Shown here: positions 40,677-48,878 of the stretch, piece by piece
Position numbering within the stretch: position 1 is the first letter of the stretch
How the letters are laid out: every line of letters begins with the position of its first letter
Assembly (NCBI RefSeq): GCF_900109115.1
Contig: NZ_FNYV01000010.1
Coordinates: forward strand, 164,109 to 228,108
Reading direction: 5' to 3'
Source: Micromonospora phaseoli
Lineage (GTDB): Bacteria > Actinomycetota > Actinomycetes > Mycobacteriales > Micromonosporaceae
Length of the DNA stretch: 64,000 nt
Position numbers and translations under genes: made by a program
The notes under the pieces: model-generated
The model's database searches: none
Told to the model about the DNA's origin: nothing
Seen by the model: only the letters and a program-made list of their open reading frames with translations

Positions 40677-41308
40677 CCGGCCAGCGCCTCACCGACAGCG
40701 TCGACGAGTTCGGCGCGGGCCCGGGCCACCCGGGACCGGATGGTGCCCACCGGCACCCCCTCCACCGCGGCGGCCTCGGCGTACGACAGACCGAGCAGCT
40801 GGGTCAGCACGAACGCCCCGCGCCGCTCGGCGGCCAGCCGGCGGACCAGGTCGGCCGCGCCGAGCTGCCCGGCCGGGTCGGGGTGCGGCACGTCGATGTG
40901 GGCATGGGCGGTGAGCCGCTGGTCGAGCCGCCGCCGCCGGACCACCGTGCGCAGGTGGTCGGCGCAGGCCCGCCGGGCGATGCCGAGCAACCAGGTACGG
41001 GCACTGGAACGGCCCTCGAAGGCGGGCAGCGCGCGGAACGCGCGGAGGTACGTCTCCTGGGTCAGATCGTCGGCGCTGTCCGGATCGACCAGCGCCGCCG
41101 TGAATCGCCACACCTCGGGCTGGGTGGCCCGGACGAAGGCGGCCTGGGCGACCGGGTCACCGCTGCGGGCGGCGAGCGCCCAGCCGGTGGTCGAGTCCGC
41201 GCTGGTCGACTCCGCGCTGGTCGAGTTTGCGCTGGTCGGCTCCGGGGCACGCGCGTCGGCTGCGGCGCGGTCGGCGGCAGCGGAGGGGTCGCGCGGGACA
41301 GGGATCAC
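40673..41308 (-). CDS. ECF RNA polymerase sigma factor, SigC-like
   Basis: 211-aa extracytoplasmic-function sigma factor. Region 2 reads FVRATQPEVWRFTAALVDPDSADDLTQETYLRAFRALPAFEGRSSARTWLLGIARRACADHLR and region 4 VLTQLLGLSYAEAAAVEGVPVGTIRSRVARARAEL. The first 45 residues are a low-complexity extension with three TSA(N/E/D)S repeats encoded by a 15-bp DNA repeat. No anti-sigma gene is adjacent, as with mycobacterial SigC, which controls copper acquisition; the divergent copCD/ycnI genes fit the same theme (inference). Confidence 0.9.
   Translation of the reverse strand: MIPVPRDPSAAADRAAADARAPEPTSANSTSAESTSADSTTGWALAARSGDPVAQAAFVRATQPEVWRFTAALVDPDSADDLTQETYLRAFRALPAFEGRSSARTWLLGIARRACADHLRTVVRRRRLDQRLTAHAHIDVPHPDPAGQLGAADLVRRLAAERRGAFVLTQLLGLSYAEAAAVEGVPVGTIRSRVARARAELVDAVGEALAG
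41189..41233. repeat. 15-bp triplicate repeat in the sigma-factor 5' end
   Basis: Three consecutive copies of GGTCGASTYYGCGCT encode the TSANS/TSAES/TSADS repeats in the unstructured N-terminus of the sigma factor. Confidence 0.85.
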
Positions 41309-41378
41309 GACAAACCAGGTTACGCGGCGGTGCGGTGAGCAGCAGGGTCCTTCGGCCCCTCCATGGCCTGGACCACTT

Positions 41379-41406
41379 CGGGAACTTTTCCCGGGTTCGG
41401 ACCGAC
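41379..41406 (+). promoter_or_regulatory. Candidate ECF-type promoter in the sigma/copCD intergenic region
   Basis: GGAAC (41381-41385) followed after 17 bases by CGAC (41403-41406) resembles the general ECF promoter GGAAC-N16/17-CGTC. The same bases form a dyad CGGGAA-CTT-TTCCCG (41379-41393). It faces copCD, about 110 bases upstream of that start. Confidence 0.4.
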
Positions 41407-41514
41407 TATCCGCTCATGACCTGCGCCCCCGGACCCGCGCGTGCGTCGTCGAGGGGCGGCCGTGCGGTGTCGGCGACCGGGGTGGGTCGCCGAGAAGGGG
41501 TGTCGTCAGCGAGC

Positions 41515-43176
41515 ATGACGGGCATGACTGCCGTCCATCGCCGCCGATTCGCCCGGTTGGCCGCCGCCGCCGGCTTGTTGGTCACCGTCCTCGCCCTGCT
41601 GCTCGCCCCCGCCAGCCCGGCCAGCGCCCACGCCGTGCTGAACAGCAGCAGCCCCGCTGCCTCGACCGTGGTGCCCACCGCACCGGCCGAGGTGGTGCTC
41701 ACCTTCAGCGAGACGGTCCGCAAGGTGCCGGACCGGATCCGGGTCATCGCACCGGACGGGTCCCGGGCGGACCGGGGTGAGCCCACCTTTACCGGCGGCG
41801 TGGTCAACATCCCCGTCGACGCGGCCGGCGGCAACGGCACCTACCTGGTCACCTACCGGGTGATCTCCGCCGACAGCCACCCGGTCTCCGGGGCGTTCAC
41901 CTACTCCGTGGGCGCCCCGTCCGAGCCGCCGGTGGACACCGGTGACAGCGGTCGGGCGAACGCGGTGGTCGGCAACGCGGTCAAGGTCGCCAAGTACCTC
42001 GGGTACGCGGGTCTGCTGCTGGTCGTCGGGCCCGCGCTGGTGCTCGCCCTGCTCTGGCCGCGTCGGCTGTCCCGCAGTGGACCGGCCCGGCTGGCCTGGG
42101 TCGGCCTCGGGCTGGTGGCGCTGTCCACGGTCGCGGCGATCCTGCTACAGGTGCCTTACACCAACGGCGGCGGGCCGTTCGACATCACCGCAGACGGGTT
42201 GAGCCTGGTGCTCGGCAGCACCTTCGGGGCCGCCCACCTGGTCCGTCTCGGTCTGCTGGCGGCGGCGGCATTCCTGCTGCGACCGCTGCTGACCGGCCCG
42301 GTGGGCCGCACCGACCTGGTGATCCTCGGCGTGCTCGCCGGTGCCGCGCTGCTCACCTGGCCGCTGGCCGGGCATCCGGCGGCCTCGCCCGCGCCCGCGG
42401 TGTCGGTGGTCGTCGACGCGGTGCACCTGGGCGGCATGGCCGTCTGGCTCGGCGGCCTGGTGATGCTCGCCGGGTTCCTGCTACCCAGGGCCGACGAGCG
42501 GGAACTGGGCGCGATCCTGCCGATCTGGTCGCGCTGGGCCGCGCTGGCGGTCTCCGCGCTGCTGCTCGCCGGCATCGTCCAGGCGCTGATCGAGGTGGCT
42601 ACCCCTGCGGCGTTGGTGAACACCCCGTACGGGCAGTTGGTGCTGGTCAAGATCGGGCTCTTCGCGCTGGTCATCGCGGTGGCCGCGTACTCCCGGCAGC
42701 TGGTGCGTACCCGGGTCGCGGCCAGCCGACCAGCGCCGGTACGCCGGGCGATCTGGGCGGAGTTGGCGATCACCGCGATCGTGCTCGGGGTCTCGGCCAG
42801 CCTGGTGCAGACCACCCCGGCCCGCAGCGTGTCGACGGACGTGGCCACCGACAGCGGCTACTTCAACACCACGGTGAACAGTTCGCTCTACTCGTTGCAG
42901 ATCGAGATGTCGCCGGCCAAGCGGGGCAACAACTCGGTGCACTTCTACGCGTACACGCTGGACAACCAGCCGCTGCCGGTGGTGGAGTGGCGGGCCACCG
43001 TGGCCCTGCCGTCGGCCGGGATCGAAGCGATCCAGGTGCCGCTGCTGCCGCTCACCGACAACCACGCCACCGGGGAGATCAGCCTGCCCGCGGCGGGTGA
43101 CTGGGAGCTGCGGGTGACCGCCCGTACCACCGAGATCGACCAGGCCACGGTGACCGCCACCGTGCCCATCCGATAG
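41515..43176 (+). CDS. CopC-CopD fusion, copper resistance/uptake protein
   Basis: 553-aa protein. A signal peptide ends at SPASA, leaving the CopC domain starting HAVLNSSSPAASTVVPTAPAEVVLTFSETVRKVPDRIRV and containing the second copper histidine in SADSHPVSGAFTYSVG. It is followed by a CopD domain of about eight helices with VVVDAVHLGGMAVWLGGLVMLAGFLL, and a C-terminal extracytoplasmic beta-domain (NNSVHFYAYTLDNQPLPVVEWRATV). It binds copper outside and probably moves it across the membrane. ATG at 41515; ATG at 41524 is an alternative. Confidence 0.9.
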   Translation: MTGMTAVHRRRFARLAAAAGLLVTVLALLLAPASPASAHAVLNSSSPAASTVVPTAPAEVVLTFSETVRKVPDRIRVIAPDGSRADRGEPTFTGGVVNIPVDAAGGNGTYLVTYRVISADSHPVSGAFTYSVGAPSEPPVDTGDSGRANAVVGNAVKVAKYLGYAGLLLVVGPALVLALLWPRRLSRSGPARLAWVGLGLVALSTVAAILLQVPYTNGGGPFDITADGLSLVLGSTFGAAHLVRLGLLAAAAFLLRPLLTGPVGRTDLVILGVLAGAALLTWPLAGHPAASPAPAVSVVVDAVHLGGMAVWLGGLVMLAGFLLPRADERELGAILPIWSRWAALAVSALLLAGIVQALIEVATPAALVNTPYGQLVLVKIGLFALVIAVAAYSRQLVRTRVAASRPAPVRRAIWAELAITAIVLGVSASLVQTTPARSVSTDVATDSGYFNTTVNSSLYSLQIEMSPAKRGNNSVHFYAYTLDNQPLPVVEWRATVALPSAGIEAIQVPLLPLTDNHATGEISLPAAGDWELRVTARTTEIDQATVTATVPIR

Positions 43177-43189
43177 GAAGGTTCCATCG

Positions 43190-43957
43190 ATGATCCGTCA
43201 CCGGCGTACGGTAGGCACCGCTGCCGCCCTGGCGTTCGGCGCCGTCGTAACGGCCGTGTTCGGCTTCGCGGCGCCCGCGTCGGCCCACGTCACGATCAGC
43301 CCGGAGGTGGCCGAGCAGGGCGGGTACGGCCGGTTCGCGTTCCGGGTGCCGAACGAGAGCGACGAGGCGTCGACCACCAAGGTCGAGGTCTTCCTGCCGG
43401 AGAACGCGGCGATCGGCTCGGTCTCCACCACGCCCGTGCCGGGCTGGACGGTGGCCGTGGAGAAGCGCACGGTCGACCCGCCGGTCCAGGTGCACGGCGC
43501 CGAGATCTCCGAGGTGGTCGCCAAGGTCAGATGGACGGCCGAGGCCGGCACGGCGATCGGCCCCGGCACCTTCCAGGAGTTCCCGGTCCTGCTGGGCCCG
43601 CTGCCCGAGACCGATCAGATGATCTTCAAGGCGTTGCAGACCTACTCCGACGGAGCGGTGGTGCGCTGGATCGACGAGCCCGAGCCCGGCGGCGAGGAGC
43701 CCGCGACCCCGGCGGCGGTGCTGACCCTGACCGCCGCCGCCGACGCGCCCTCGGCGGCACCGACCGGGGCCGCGGAGGCACCCACTGCCGCAGACGACTC
43801 GACCGGGGGCGACTCCGGCAACGGGCTTGCCGTCGGGCTCGGTGTCGCCGGCCTGGTCGCCGGGCTCGGCGGGCTGGTACTCGGCGGGCTGGCCTTCGCG
43901 CGCGGCCGGCGCGAGGGCGGCGCGGTCCAGGGCGACCAGGCGGCAACGACCTCCTGA
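43190..43957 (+). CDS. YcnI-family copper-binding membrane protein
   Basis: 255-aa DUF1775/YcnI protein with signal peptide ending APASA and mature N-terminus HVTISPEVAEQGGYGRFAFRVPNES; the exposed His forms the copper site in the family. Conserved tryptophan and acidic segments follow (TTPVPGWTVAVEK, VRWTAEAGTAIGPGTFQEF). A Thr/Ala/Pro-rich linker leads to a C-terminal membrane helix (GLAVGLGVAGLVAGLGGLVLGGLAF). ATG lies 13 bases after copCD with AGGAAGG upstream, so the pair forms an operon. Confidence 0.92.
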   Translation: MIRHRRTVGTAAALAFGAVVTAVFGFAAPASAHVTISPEVAEQGGYGRFAFRVPNESDEASTTKVEVFLPENAAIGSVSTTPVPGWTVAVEKRTVDPPVQVHGAEISEVVAKVRWTAEAGTAIGPGTFQEFPVLLGPLPETDQMIFKALQTYSDGAVVRWIDEPEPGGEEPATPAAVLTLTAAADAPSAAPTGAAEAPTAADDSTGGDSGNGLAVGLGVAGLVAGLGGLVLGGLAFARGRREGGAVQGDQAATTS

Positions 43958-43971
43958 AGCGTTGCCGCGCC

Positions 43972-44004
43972 ACGGGCCCGCCGGGATCATCCGGGCGGGC
44001 CCGT
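43972..44004 (+). terminator. Hairpin after ycnI gene
   Basis: Perfect 11-bp stem ACGGGCCCGCC (43972-43982) and GGCGGGCCCGT (43994-44004) with an 11-base loop, 15 bases after the YcnI stop, followed by a short CGCTTTC stretch. Confidence 0.75.
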
Positions 44005-44099
44005 CCGCTTTCGACGCCCATGCCGTGGATATCCGCTGATCAGCCGGTCGGCGTGGGTAAGGTCGGCCGGGTATCTGGCTACGGAGGGGGACAGGGCGG

Positions 44100-45062
44100 A
44101 TGCGTTTCGTGTGGGCGCTGGCCGGGATGCTGTTGCTGACCATGGGCACCGCCGCGCTGCTGGGCGCTGCCGCGCTTGGCCTGCTGACCGGCCACGCCGA
44201 CCCGGGCGGGGCGTTCACCGCCCGGATGGAGACGGTGCAGACCCCGGGGCACGCGGTGGTGGTGACCGACCTCGACACGTTGATGCGGCGGGAGGCGCCC
44301 TTCGCCCGGGCCGGGCAGGCCCGCCTTCGGCTGGACGCCCGCACCCCCGAGGGCCCGGCCTTCGTCGGGCTGGCCCCGGCAGGCGAGGTGCAGCGGTGGC
44401 TGACCGGCGCGCCGCACGCCGTGGTCGAGCGGATCGCACTGGCCCGGGGGCCGCTGCCGGTCCGTCTGGATCAGGTCACTCCGGCGGCCGGCGTGCCACC
44501 GACCGTCCCGGCCGGACCGGCGGCACAGACGTTCTGGGTACGCGCCGGGACCGGCGTGCTCGAATGGAGCCCCGCCGACCTGGCCGGCCAGCGGTTGAGC
44601 CTGGTGCTGATGCGGCCCGACGGCGGGCCGGAAGTGACTCTGGACCTGCGCGCCGAACTGCGGGCCGGGTGGATCGCCCCGGCCACCTGGGGTTCGCTGG
44701 CCGGCGGGATGCTGCTGGTGATCCTCGCCGCGCTGCTGCTGCTGCGCCCGCTCCGCCCCCGTGAGGTGATCTTCGTGGTCGAACCTGACCAGGTGCCGGT
44801 GCTCGCCGGTCGCCTCGGACTCACCTCGCTCACCGGCCTCGGCGCGCCGGCCCAGCCCGGCCCTCGCCGGCTGCCCGAACGCCAACTCGTCTCGGTGGCC
44901 GCCGCGGTGCCGATCGCCGCCCGACCAGCGATCGGCCCCGTCCCCCGCCCGGAAACCCTCGCCGACCTCCCACCCGACCTCCCCGCCGACCTCCCCGCCG
45001 ACCTCCCACCCGACCTCCCCGCCCCCCACCACCCCCTCCGCCCCCCAGCCCCACCCCACTAA
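44100..45062 (+). CDS. Two-helix membrane protein of unknown function with Pro-rich repeat tail
   Basis: 320-aa protein not recognised. One N-terminal helix (FVWALAGMLLLTMGTAALLGAAALGLL), an extracytoplasmic domain of about 160 residues rich in beta strands, a second helix near residues 198-220 (GSLAGGMLLVILAALLLLRPL), and a cytoplasmic tail ending in tandem DLPPDLPADLPADLPPDLPA-type repeats followed by a Pro/His-rich end. Topology is like sensor or scaffold proteins, but no function can be assigned. GGAGG lies 12 bases before the ATG. Confidence 0.65.
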   Translation: MRFVWALAGMLLLTMGTAALLGAAALGLLTGHADPGGAFTARMETVQTPGHAVVVTDLDTLMRREAPFARAGQARLRLDARTPEGPAFVGLAPAGEVQRWLTGAPHAVVERIALARGPLPVRLDQVTPAAGVPPTVPAGPAAQTFWVRAGTGVLEWSPADLAGQRLSLVLMRPDGGPEVTLDLRAELRAGWIAPATWGSLAGGMLLVILAALLLLRPLRPREVIFVVEPDQVPVLAGRLGLTSLTGLGAPAQPGPRRLPERQLVSVAAAVPIAARPAIGPVPRPETLADLPPDLPADLPADLPPDLPAPHHPLRPPAPPH

Positions 45063-45080
45063 CCCCACCCCACCGACCAC

Positions 45081-45162
45081 TTTCGTCGATCATGCAGTTG
45101 TGGCACGGGACAAAGCCGATAGCTGGGTCATAGCGGCGACCACAAGTGCAAGATCGGCGAAG
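45081..45162. repeat. MITE-like palindromic element between convergent genes
   Basis: About 82 bp with imperfect 23-bp terminal inverted repeats: 45081-45103 (TTTCGTCGATCATGCAGTTG...) and 45140-45162 (CCACAAGTGCAAGATCGGCG...), about 20 of 23 positions complementary. C-rich (CCCCACCCC) and G-rich (GGGGTGGGG) flanks extend the fold. It resembles intergenic elements I recall from Micromonospora/Salinispora genomes and may act as a two-way terminator here. Confidence 0.6.
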
Positions 45163-45203
45163 AGGTGGGGTGGGGGTGGGGAGGGGAGGGAGGGGGGAGG
45201 GGG

Positions 45204-46499
45204 TCAGTGGTGGATGGGGGTTTGGGGGCGGGTGGTTGGCTTCGGGTCCTTGTTTCTTGGCAGGTCGGCTCCGGGGCGGACCGGCAGGACGACCAGCAGT
45301 ACGAGGCAGAGCAGCACGTACACGTTGCGGAGCAGGAACTCCCAGGGAGTGCTGGTGGGCACCGGGGCGATGCCGAAGTCGTAGAAGGAGACCACGCCGT
45401 ACACGATGATCGCTGAGGTGCCGAGGGAGAGCAGGCCCAGCCGGCGGCGCCGGCGTGCCCCGACGGCGGTGCGTGGGTCGGTGCTCAGCGTGGCGTCGAT
45501 CAGGATCACCACCGCCGGGATGAACCAGTAGATGTGGTGTGTCCAGGTGATCGGGCTGATCAGCGCCGCCACCAGGCCGGTCAACGTCAGGCCGGTGAGC
45601 GCGTCCCCGGCCTGCGCCGCCCGCACCGCCCGCCACAGCCCGTACCCGGCCACTGCCGCGACCAGTGCCAGCCAGATCAGCCGGCTCGGCTCCTCCGGCG
45701 CGGTGAGCCGGCTCAACAACCCGAACAGCGACTGGTTGCCGGTGTAGTCGGTGCGGCCCACCCGATCGGTGGCCCACAGCTCGTGCGTCCAGAACCGCCA
45801 CGAGTCGCCGGGCGCGACCGCCGCCGCGAGCAGGGTCGCCCCGGCGGCGGTCGCACCGGCCACCACCGCCGCCCGCCAGCGCCGGCTGGCCAGCAGGTAG
45901 ACGACGAAGATGGCCGGGAACAGCTTCAACGCCGCCGCCAACCCGATGCCCACCCCGGCCCAGCGGCTGCCCCGGGGTACGGCGAACAGCAGGTCGGCCA
46001 GGATCAGCACGACCAGCAGCATGTTGATCTGCCCGAAGGTGATCGTTTCCCGGGTGCTCTCCACCGCGAGCACGGACAGCACGCCCACTGCGAGGGTGAA
46101 CAGCTGTGGCAGGCGGTGCCGGCGGATCACCGGGTCGAGCAGCCATTTCGTGGTGACTGCCACACCGAGCAGGGTCAGCCCGGTGAAGATCACCACGGTG
46201 GCGCCCAGCTTCAGTGCGGCGAACGGCAGCAGCAGCAACGCGGCGAACGGCGGATAGGTGAAGAACAGCTCACCCTGCACCCGGTCGGGCTGCGCGTAGT
46301 CGTAGAGCGGGTTGCCGGCGGCCCACCAGTCCATCGCCTTCATGTAGATCTTCAGGTCGAAGAAGTTGTGGATGGTCCCGGGCAGGTAGAGCACCGGAAT
46401 CACCGTCGCCAGTGCCAGCACGCCCACCACCCGGCGTGCCGTCTGGCTACCAGGATCGTCGAGGTCGACGCTGGACGGTGTGGCAGGTTCGGCGGGCAC
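45204..46499 (-). CDS. GT87/DUF2029-type polyprenol-phosphate mannosyltransferase
   Basis: 431-aa GT-C membrane glycosyltransferase with about ten helices. Near the N-terminus, the first extracytoplasmic loop reads FFDLKIYMKAMDWWAAGNPLYDYAQPDRVQGELFFTYPPFAALLLLP, with the acidic DL and the TYPPFAALL signature of the family. Members in mycobacteria (PimE and relatives) transfer mannose from polyprenyl-phosphate mannose outside the membrane. GTG at 46499 is set by a TAGGGT box seven bases upstream (leaderless). It is divergent from orn. Confidence 0.87.
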   Translation of the reverse strand: MPAEPATPSSVDLDDPGSQTARRVVGVLALATVIPVLYLPGTIHNFFDLKIYMKAMDWWAAGNPLYDYAQPDRVQGELFFTYPPFAALLLLPFAALKLGATVVIFTGLTLLGVAVTTKWLLDPVIRRHRLPQLFTLAVGVLSVLAVESTRETITFGQINMLLVVLILADLLFAVPRGSRWAGVGIGLAAALKLFPAIFVVYLLASRRWRAAVVAGATAAGATLLAAAVAPGDSWRFWTHELWATDRVGRTDYTGNQSLFGLLSRLTAPEEPSRLIWLALVAAVAGYGLWRAVRAAQAGDALTGLTLTGLVAALISPITWTHHIYWFIPAVVILIDATLSTDPRTAVGARRRRRLGLLSLGTSAIIVYGVVSFYDFGIAPVPTSTPWEFLLRNVYVLLCLVLLVVLPVRPGADLPRNKDPKPTTRPQTPIHH

Positions 46500-46512
46500 G
46501 GGAAAGACCCTA
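46500..46512 (-). promoter_or_regulatory. Leaderless promoter of the GT87 gene
   Basis: On the minus strand TAGGGT (46512-46507) is followed after seven bases by the GTG start at 46499. Confidence 0.6.
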
Positions 46513-46560
46513 GCGGTCAGTGCGGCCCACGGCGCGCAGCCACGGGTCTTGGGCTGCGCG

Positions 46561-46572
46561 TAGGCTGTCCGA
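46561..46572 (+). promoter_or_regulatory. Leaderless promoter of orn
   Basis: TAGGCT (46561-46566) lies six bases before the GTG start of orn, back to back with the GT87 promoter 50 bases away. Confidence 0.6.
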
Positions 46573-47163
46573 GTGGCTGATCTTCTCGTCTGGATCGACT
46601 GTGAGATGACCGGGCTCGACCTCGGCGGCGACAAGCTGATCGAGGTGGCGGCACTGGTCACCGACCCTGATCTCAACGTGCTCGGCGACGGCGTGGACGT
46701 GGTCATCCACGCCGACGACGCGGCGCTGGCCGCGATGCCGGAGATCGTCCGCACGATGCACGCCAAGTCCGGGCTCACCGACGAGGTGCGCCGCTCCACC
46801 GTCACCCTGGCCGAGGCCGAGGAGCGGGTGCTCGACTACGTCACCCGCCACGTGAAGGAGCCGCGTACCGCCCCGCTCTGCGGTAACTCGATCGCCACCG
46901 ACCGGGGGTTCATCACCCGCGACATGCCGCGCCTCGACGCCCACCTGCACTACCGCATGATCGACGTTTCCTCGATCAAGGAACTGTGCCGCCGCTGGTA
47001 CCCCCGGGTGTACTTCGGCCAGCCGCAGAAGGGCCTGGCCCACCGTGCCCTGGCCGACATCAGGGAGAGCATCCGGGAGATGGAGTACTACCGGCGCACC
47101 ATCTTCGTCCCACTGCCCGGGCCCGACGTGGAGAGCGCCAAGGCGATCGCCGCCGAACTCTGA
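46573..47163 (+). CDS. orn: Oligoribonuclease
   Basis: 196-aa DEDD-type 3'-5' exonuclease that degrades 2-5-nt RNAs, including pGpG. Motifs: Exo I WIDCEMTGLDL, Exo II NSIATDRGFITRDMP, Exo III with HRALADIRESIREMEYYR. It has normal length and an actinobacterial N-terminus MADLLVWIDCEMTG. It is followed by tRNA-His, as in many actinomycetes. Confidence 0.97.
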   Translation: MADLLVWIDCEMTGLDLGGDKLIEVAALVTDPDLNVLGDGVDVVIHADDAALAAMPEIVRTMHAKSGLTDEVRRSTVTLAEAEERVLDYVTRHVKEPRTAPLCGNSIATDRGFITRDMPRLDAHLHYRMIDVSSIKELCRRWYPRVYFGQPQKGLAHRALADIRESIREMEYYRRTIFVPLPGPDVESAKAIAAEL

Positions 47164-47230
47164 GCGGCGTCTCCCGACCGCCGGTCGGCTTTGCGCGCAA
47201 CCCGCTGTACGTGGTCGGCCGTGGTGGGGG

Positions 47231-47236
47231 TATGAT
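47231..47236 (+). promoter_or_regulatory. -10 element before tRNA-His
   Basis: TATGAT, a near-consensus -10 hexamer, 45 bases before the mature tRNA start. A convincing -35 is not visible. Confidence 0.45.
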
Positions 47237-47280
47237 TTCCCCGCACCCGCCCCGGGGATTCGACCGGGGCGAGGCGGCAT

Positions 47281-47354
47281 GGTGGCTGTAGCTCAGTTGG
47301 CAGAGCACCGGGTTGTGGTCCCGGTTGTCGTGGGTTCAATTCCCATCAGTCACC
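47281..47354 (+). tRNA. tRNA-His (anticodon GTG)
   Basis: Acceptor stem GTGGCTG pairs with CAGTCAC (one G-T), D-arm GCTCAGTTGGCAGAGC, anticodon stem CCGGG/CCCGG with loop TTGTGGT giving GTG, T-loop TTCAATT. The extra G at 47281 pairs with discriminator C at 47354, the G-1:C73 identity pair specific for tRNA-His. Confidence 0.95.
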
Positions 47355-47381
47355 CGGTTGGTGGATCTCGGAATCCACTGC

Positions 47382-47409
47382 GAAGGCCCCGTCGGAGGAC
47401 GGGGCCTTC
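47382..47409 (+). terminator. Hairpin after tRNA-His
   Basis: Perfect 12-bp stem GAAGGCCCCGTC (47382-47393) and GACGGGGCCTTC (47398-47409) with a GGAG tetraloop. Confidence 0.85.
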
Positions 47410-47478
47410 GGCGTTCCAGGAGAGTGGTTGCGGAGCCACGACGGCGGCGGCCGAGGAGAGGCCGCCGCCGGTGTCGAC

Positions 47479-48753
47479 TCAGGCGGTGGGTTCGGCGGAA
47501 CTGCTCGGCGCGACGTCCGGGTCGACCCCGTCGGTCTGCGCCGGCTCGTACGGCAGGGCGCTGCCCTTGACGTACTCGTCCCAGCTGACGTTCCAGTCCG
47601 TCCAGCCGTTGCCGAGCTGCAGCTTGCGCTCGGTGCCCTTGACCACGATCGGGTCACCGACCGTGGTGTTGTTGAACAACCAGGCGCCGTTGGTCATCGA
47701 GACGTTCACGCAGCCGTGCGAGACGTTGGTGGTGCCCTGCTGCCCCTCCGACCAGGGTGCGGCGTGGATGAACTCGCCGCCCCAGGTCAACCGCTGGGCG
47801 TAGTCGATCTTCGTCCGGTAGCCGTCGTCGGGGCCCAGTTCGTCGAAGGTGTCGAAGACCGTCTTGCGCAGCTTCTCCATCACCACCATCGTGCCGCTGG
47901 AGGACGGGGTGCTCTTCTTACCCAGGCTCACCGGGATCGTCTTGATCGTCTCGCCGTTCTTGGTGACGGTCATCCGCTTGGTCTTGTTGTCCACCGTCAT
48001 GACCAGCTTCGGGCCGATCTCGATGTCCACGGTCAGGTCGGCCCGGCCGTACCAGCCGTCGCCCAGCGGCAACCCACCGGCCTGCACCCGGTAAGACACC
48101 TCGCTGCCGGCCTGCCAGTACTCCTTCGGCCGGTAGCGGACCTCGGTGGGGCTGACCCAGTGCCAGATGCCCTCCTGGGCCGGCGTCGAGGTCACCGTCA
48201 TCCGGCGTTGCAGGTCGGCCCGGTACTGCTCGGGGATGGCCCGGCCGAACTTCACGATCAGCGGCATGGCCACCCCGACGGTCTGGTCGTCGCCGAGGAA
48301 GCTGCTGACCCGCACCTGCTTGGCCGGCTGCTTCATCACCGTGAAGGCACTGGTGGCGGTCACCGGAAGACCGTCGTCGCCGGTCGCGGTGACGGTGGCG
48401 GTGTACGTCCCGCCGTACGTCAACGCCTTCGCCGGCAGCCAGCTCGTGCCGTCGGCGGTGAGGTCCCCCTCGACCGTCTCGCCGTCGGCGTCGGTCAGCT
48501 CGACCTTGGTGTCCTCGGCCTCCTTCGCGGCGAAGGTGATCGCCGTGGAGGCCGGCACGTCCTTCGCGTCGGCGGCCGGCTCGCTGATGCTGACCGAAGC
48601 CTTCGCGGCCGGCTGGTCGGCACCGTCCTGCCAGCCCGGCCCGTCGTCGCCGCCCTTGCCGCCCGTGCAGGCGGAGGTCAGCGCCAACGCCACGACGAGC
48701 ATCCCCGCGGCGAGCACCCCCCGCCGTCGGTTGCGCTGGTCCCGAACTCGCAT
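47479..48753 (-). CDS. Lipoprotein L,D-transpeptidase with Ig-like domains
   Basis: 424-aa cell-wall cross-linking enzyme that makes 3-3 peptidoglycan links. Lipoprotein signal with lipobox LTSAC (MRVRDQRNRRRGVLAAGMLVVALALTSAC), two Ig-like domains (about residues 50-250), then the YkuD catalytic domain with MTVTKNGETIKTIPVSLGKKSTPSSSG and the active site NVSHGCVNVSM. A C-terminal WTDWNVSWDEYVKGSALP extension is typical of actinobacterial Ldt proteins. GAGGAC precedes the ATG. A paralogue lies immediately upstream. Confidence 0.95.
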   Translation of the reverse strand: MRVRDQRNRRRGVLAAGMLVVALALTSACTGGKGGDDGPGWQDGADQPAAKASVSISEPAADAKDVPASTAITFAAKEAEDTKVELTDADGETVEGDLTADGTSWLPAKALTYGGTYTATVTATGDDGLPVTATSAFTVMKQPAKQVRVSSFLGDDQTVGVAMPLIVKFGRAIPEQYRADLQRRMTVTSTPAQEGIWHWVSPTEVRYRPKEYWQAGSEVSYRVQAGGLPLGDGWYGRADLTVDIEIGPKLVMTVDNKTKRMTVTKNGETIKTIPVSLGKKSTPSSSGTMVVMEKLRKTVFDTFDELGPDDGYRTKIDYAQRLTWGGEFIHAAPWSEGQQGTTNVSHGCVNVSMTNGAWLFNNTTVGDPIVVKGTERKLQLGNGWTDWNVSWDEYVKGSALPYEPAQTDGVDPDVAPSSSAEPTA

Positions 48754-48878
48754 GGTGTCCTCACAGTCCTGGTCCGCTGCCCGTCCACAGCACAGACGCA
48801 CCAGTTCACGTACCCGTTGCAGAAGGTGAACCGAAACACGTGGAGCGGGATGTCCGGATAGTGACAAATCCTGACCGG

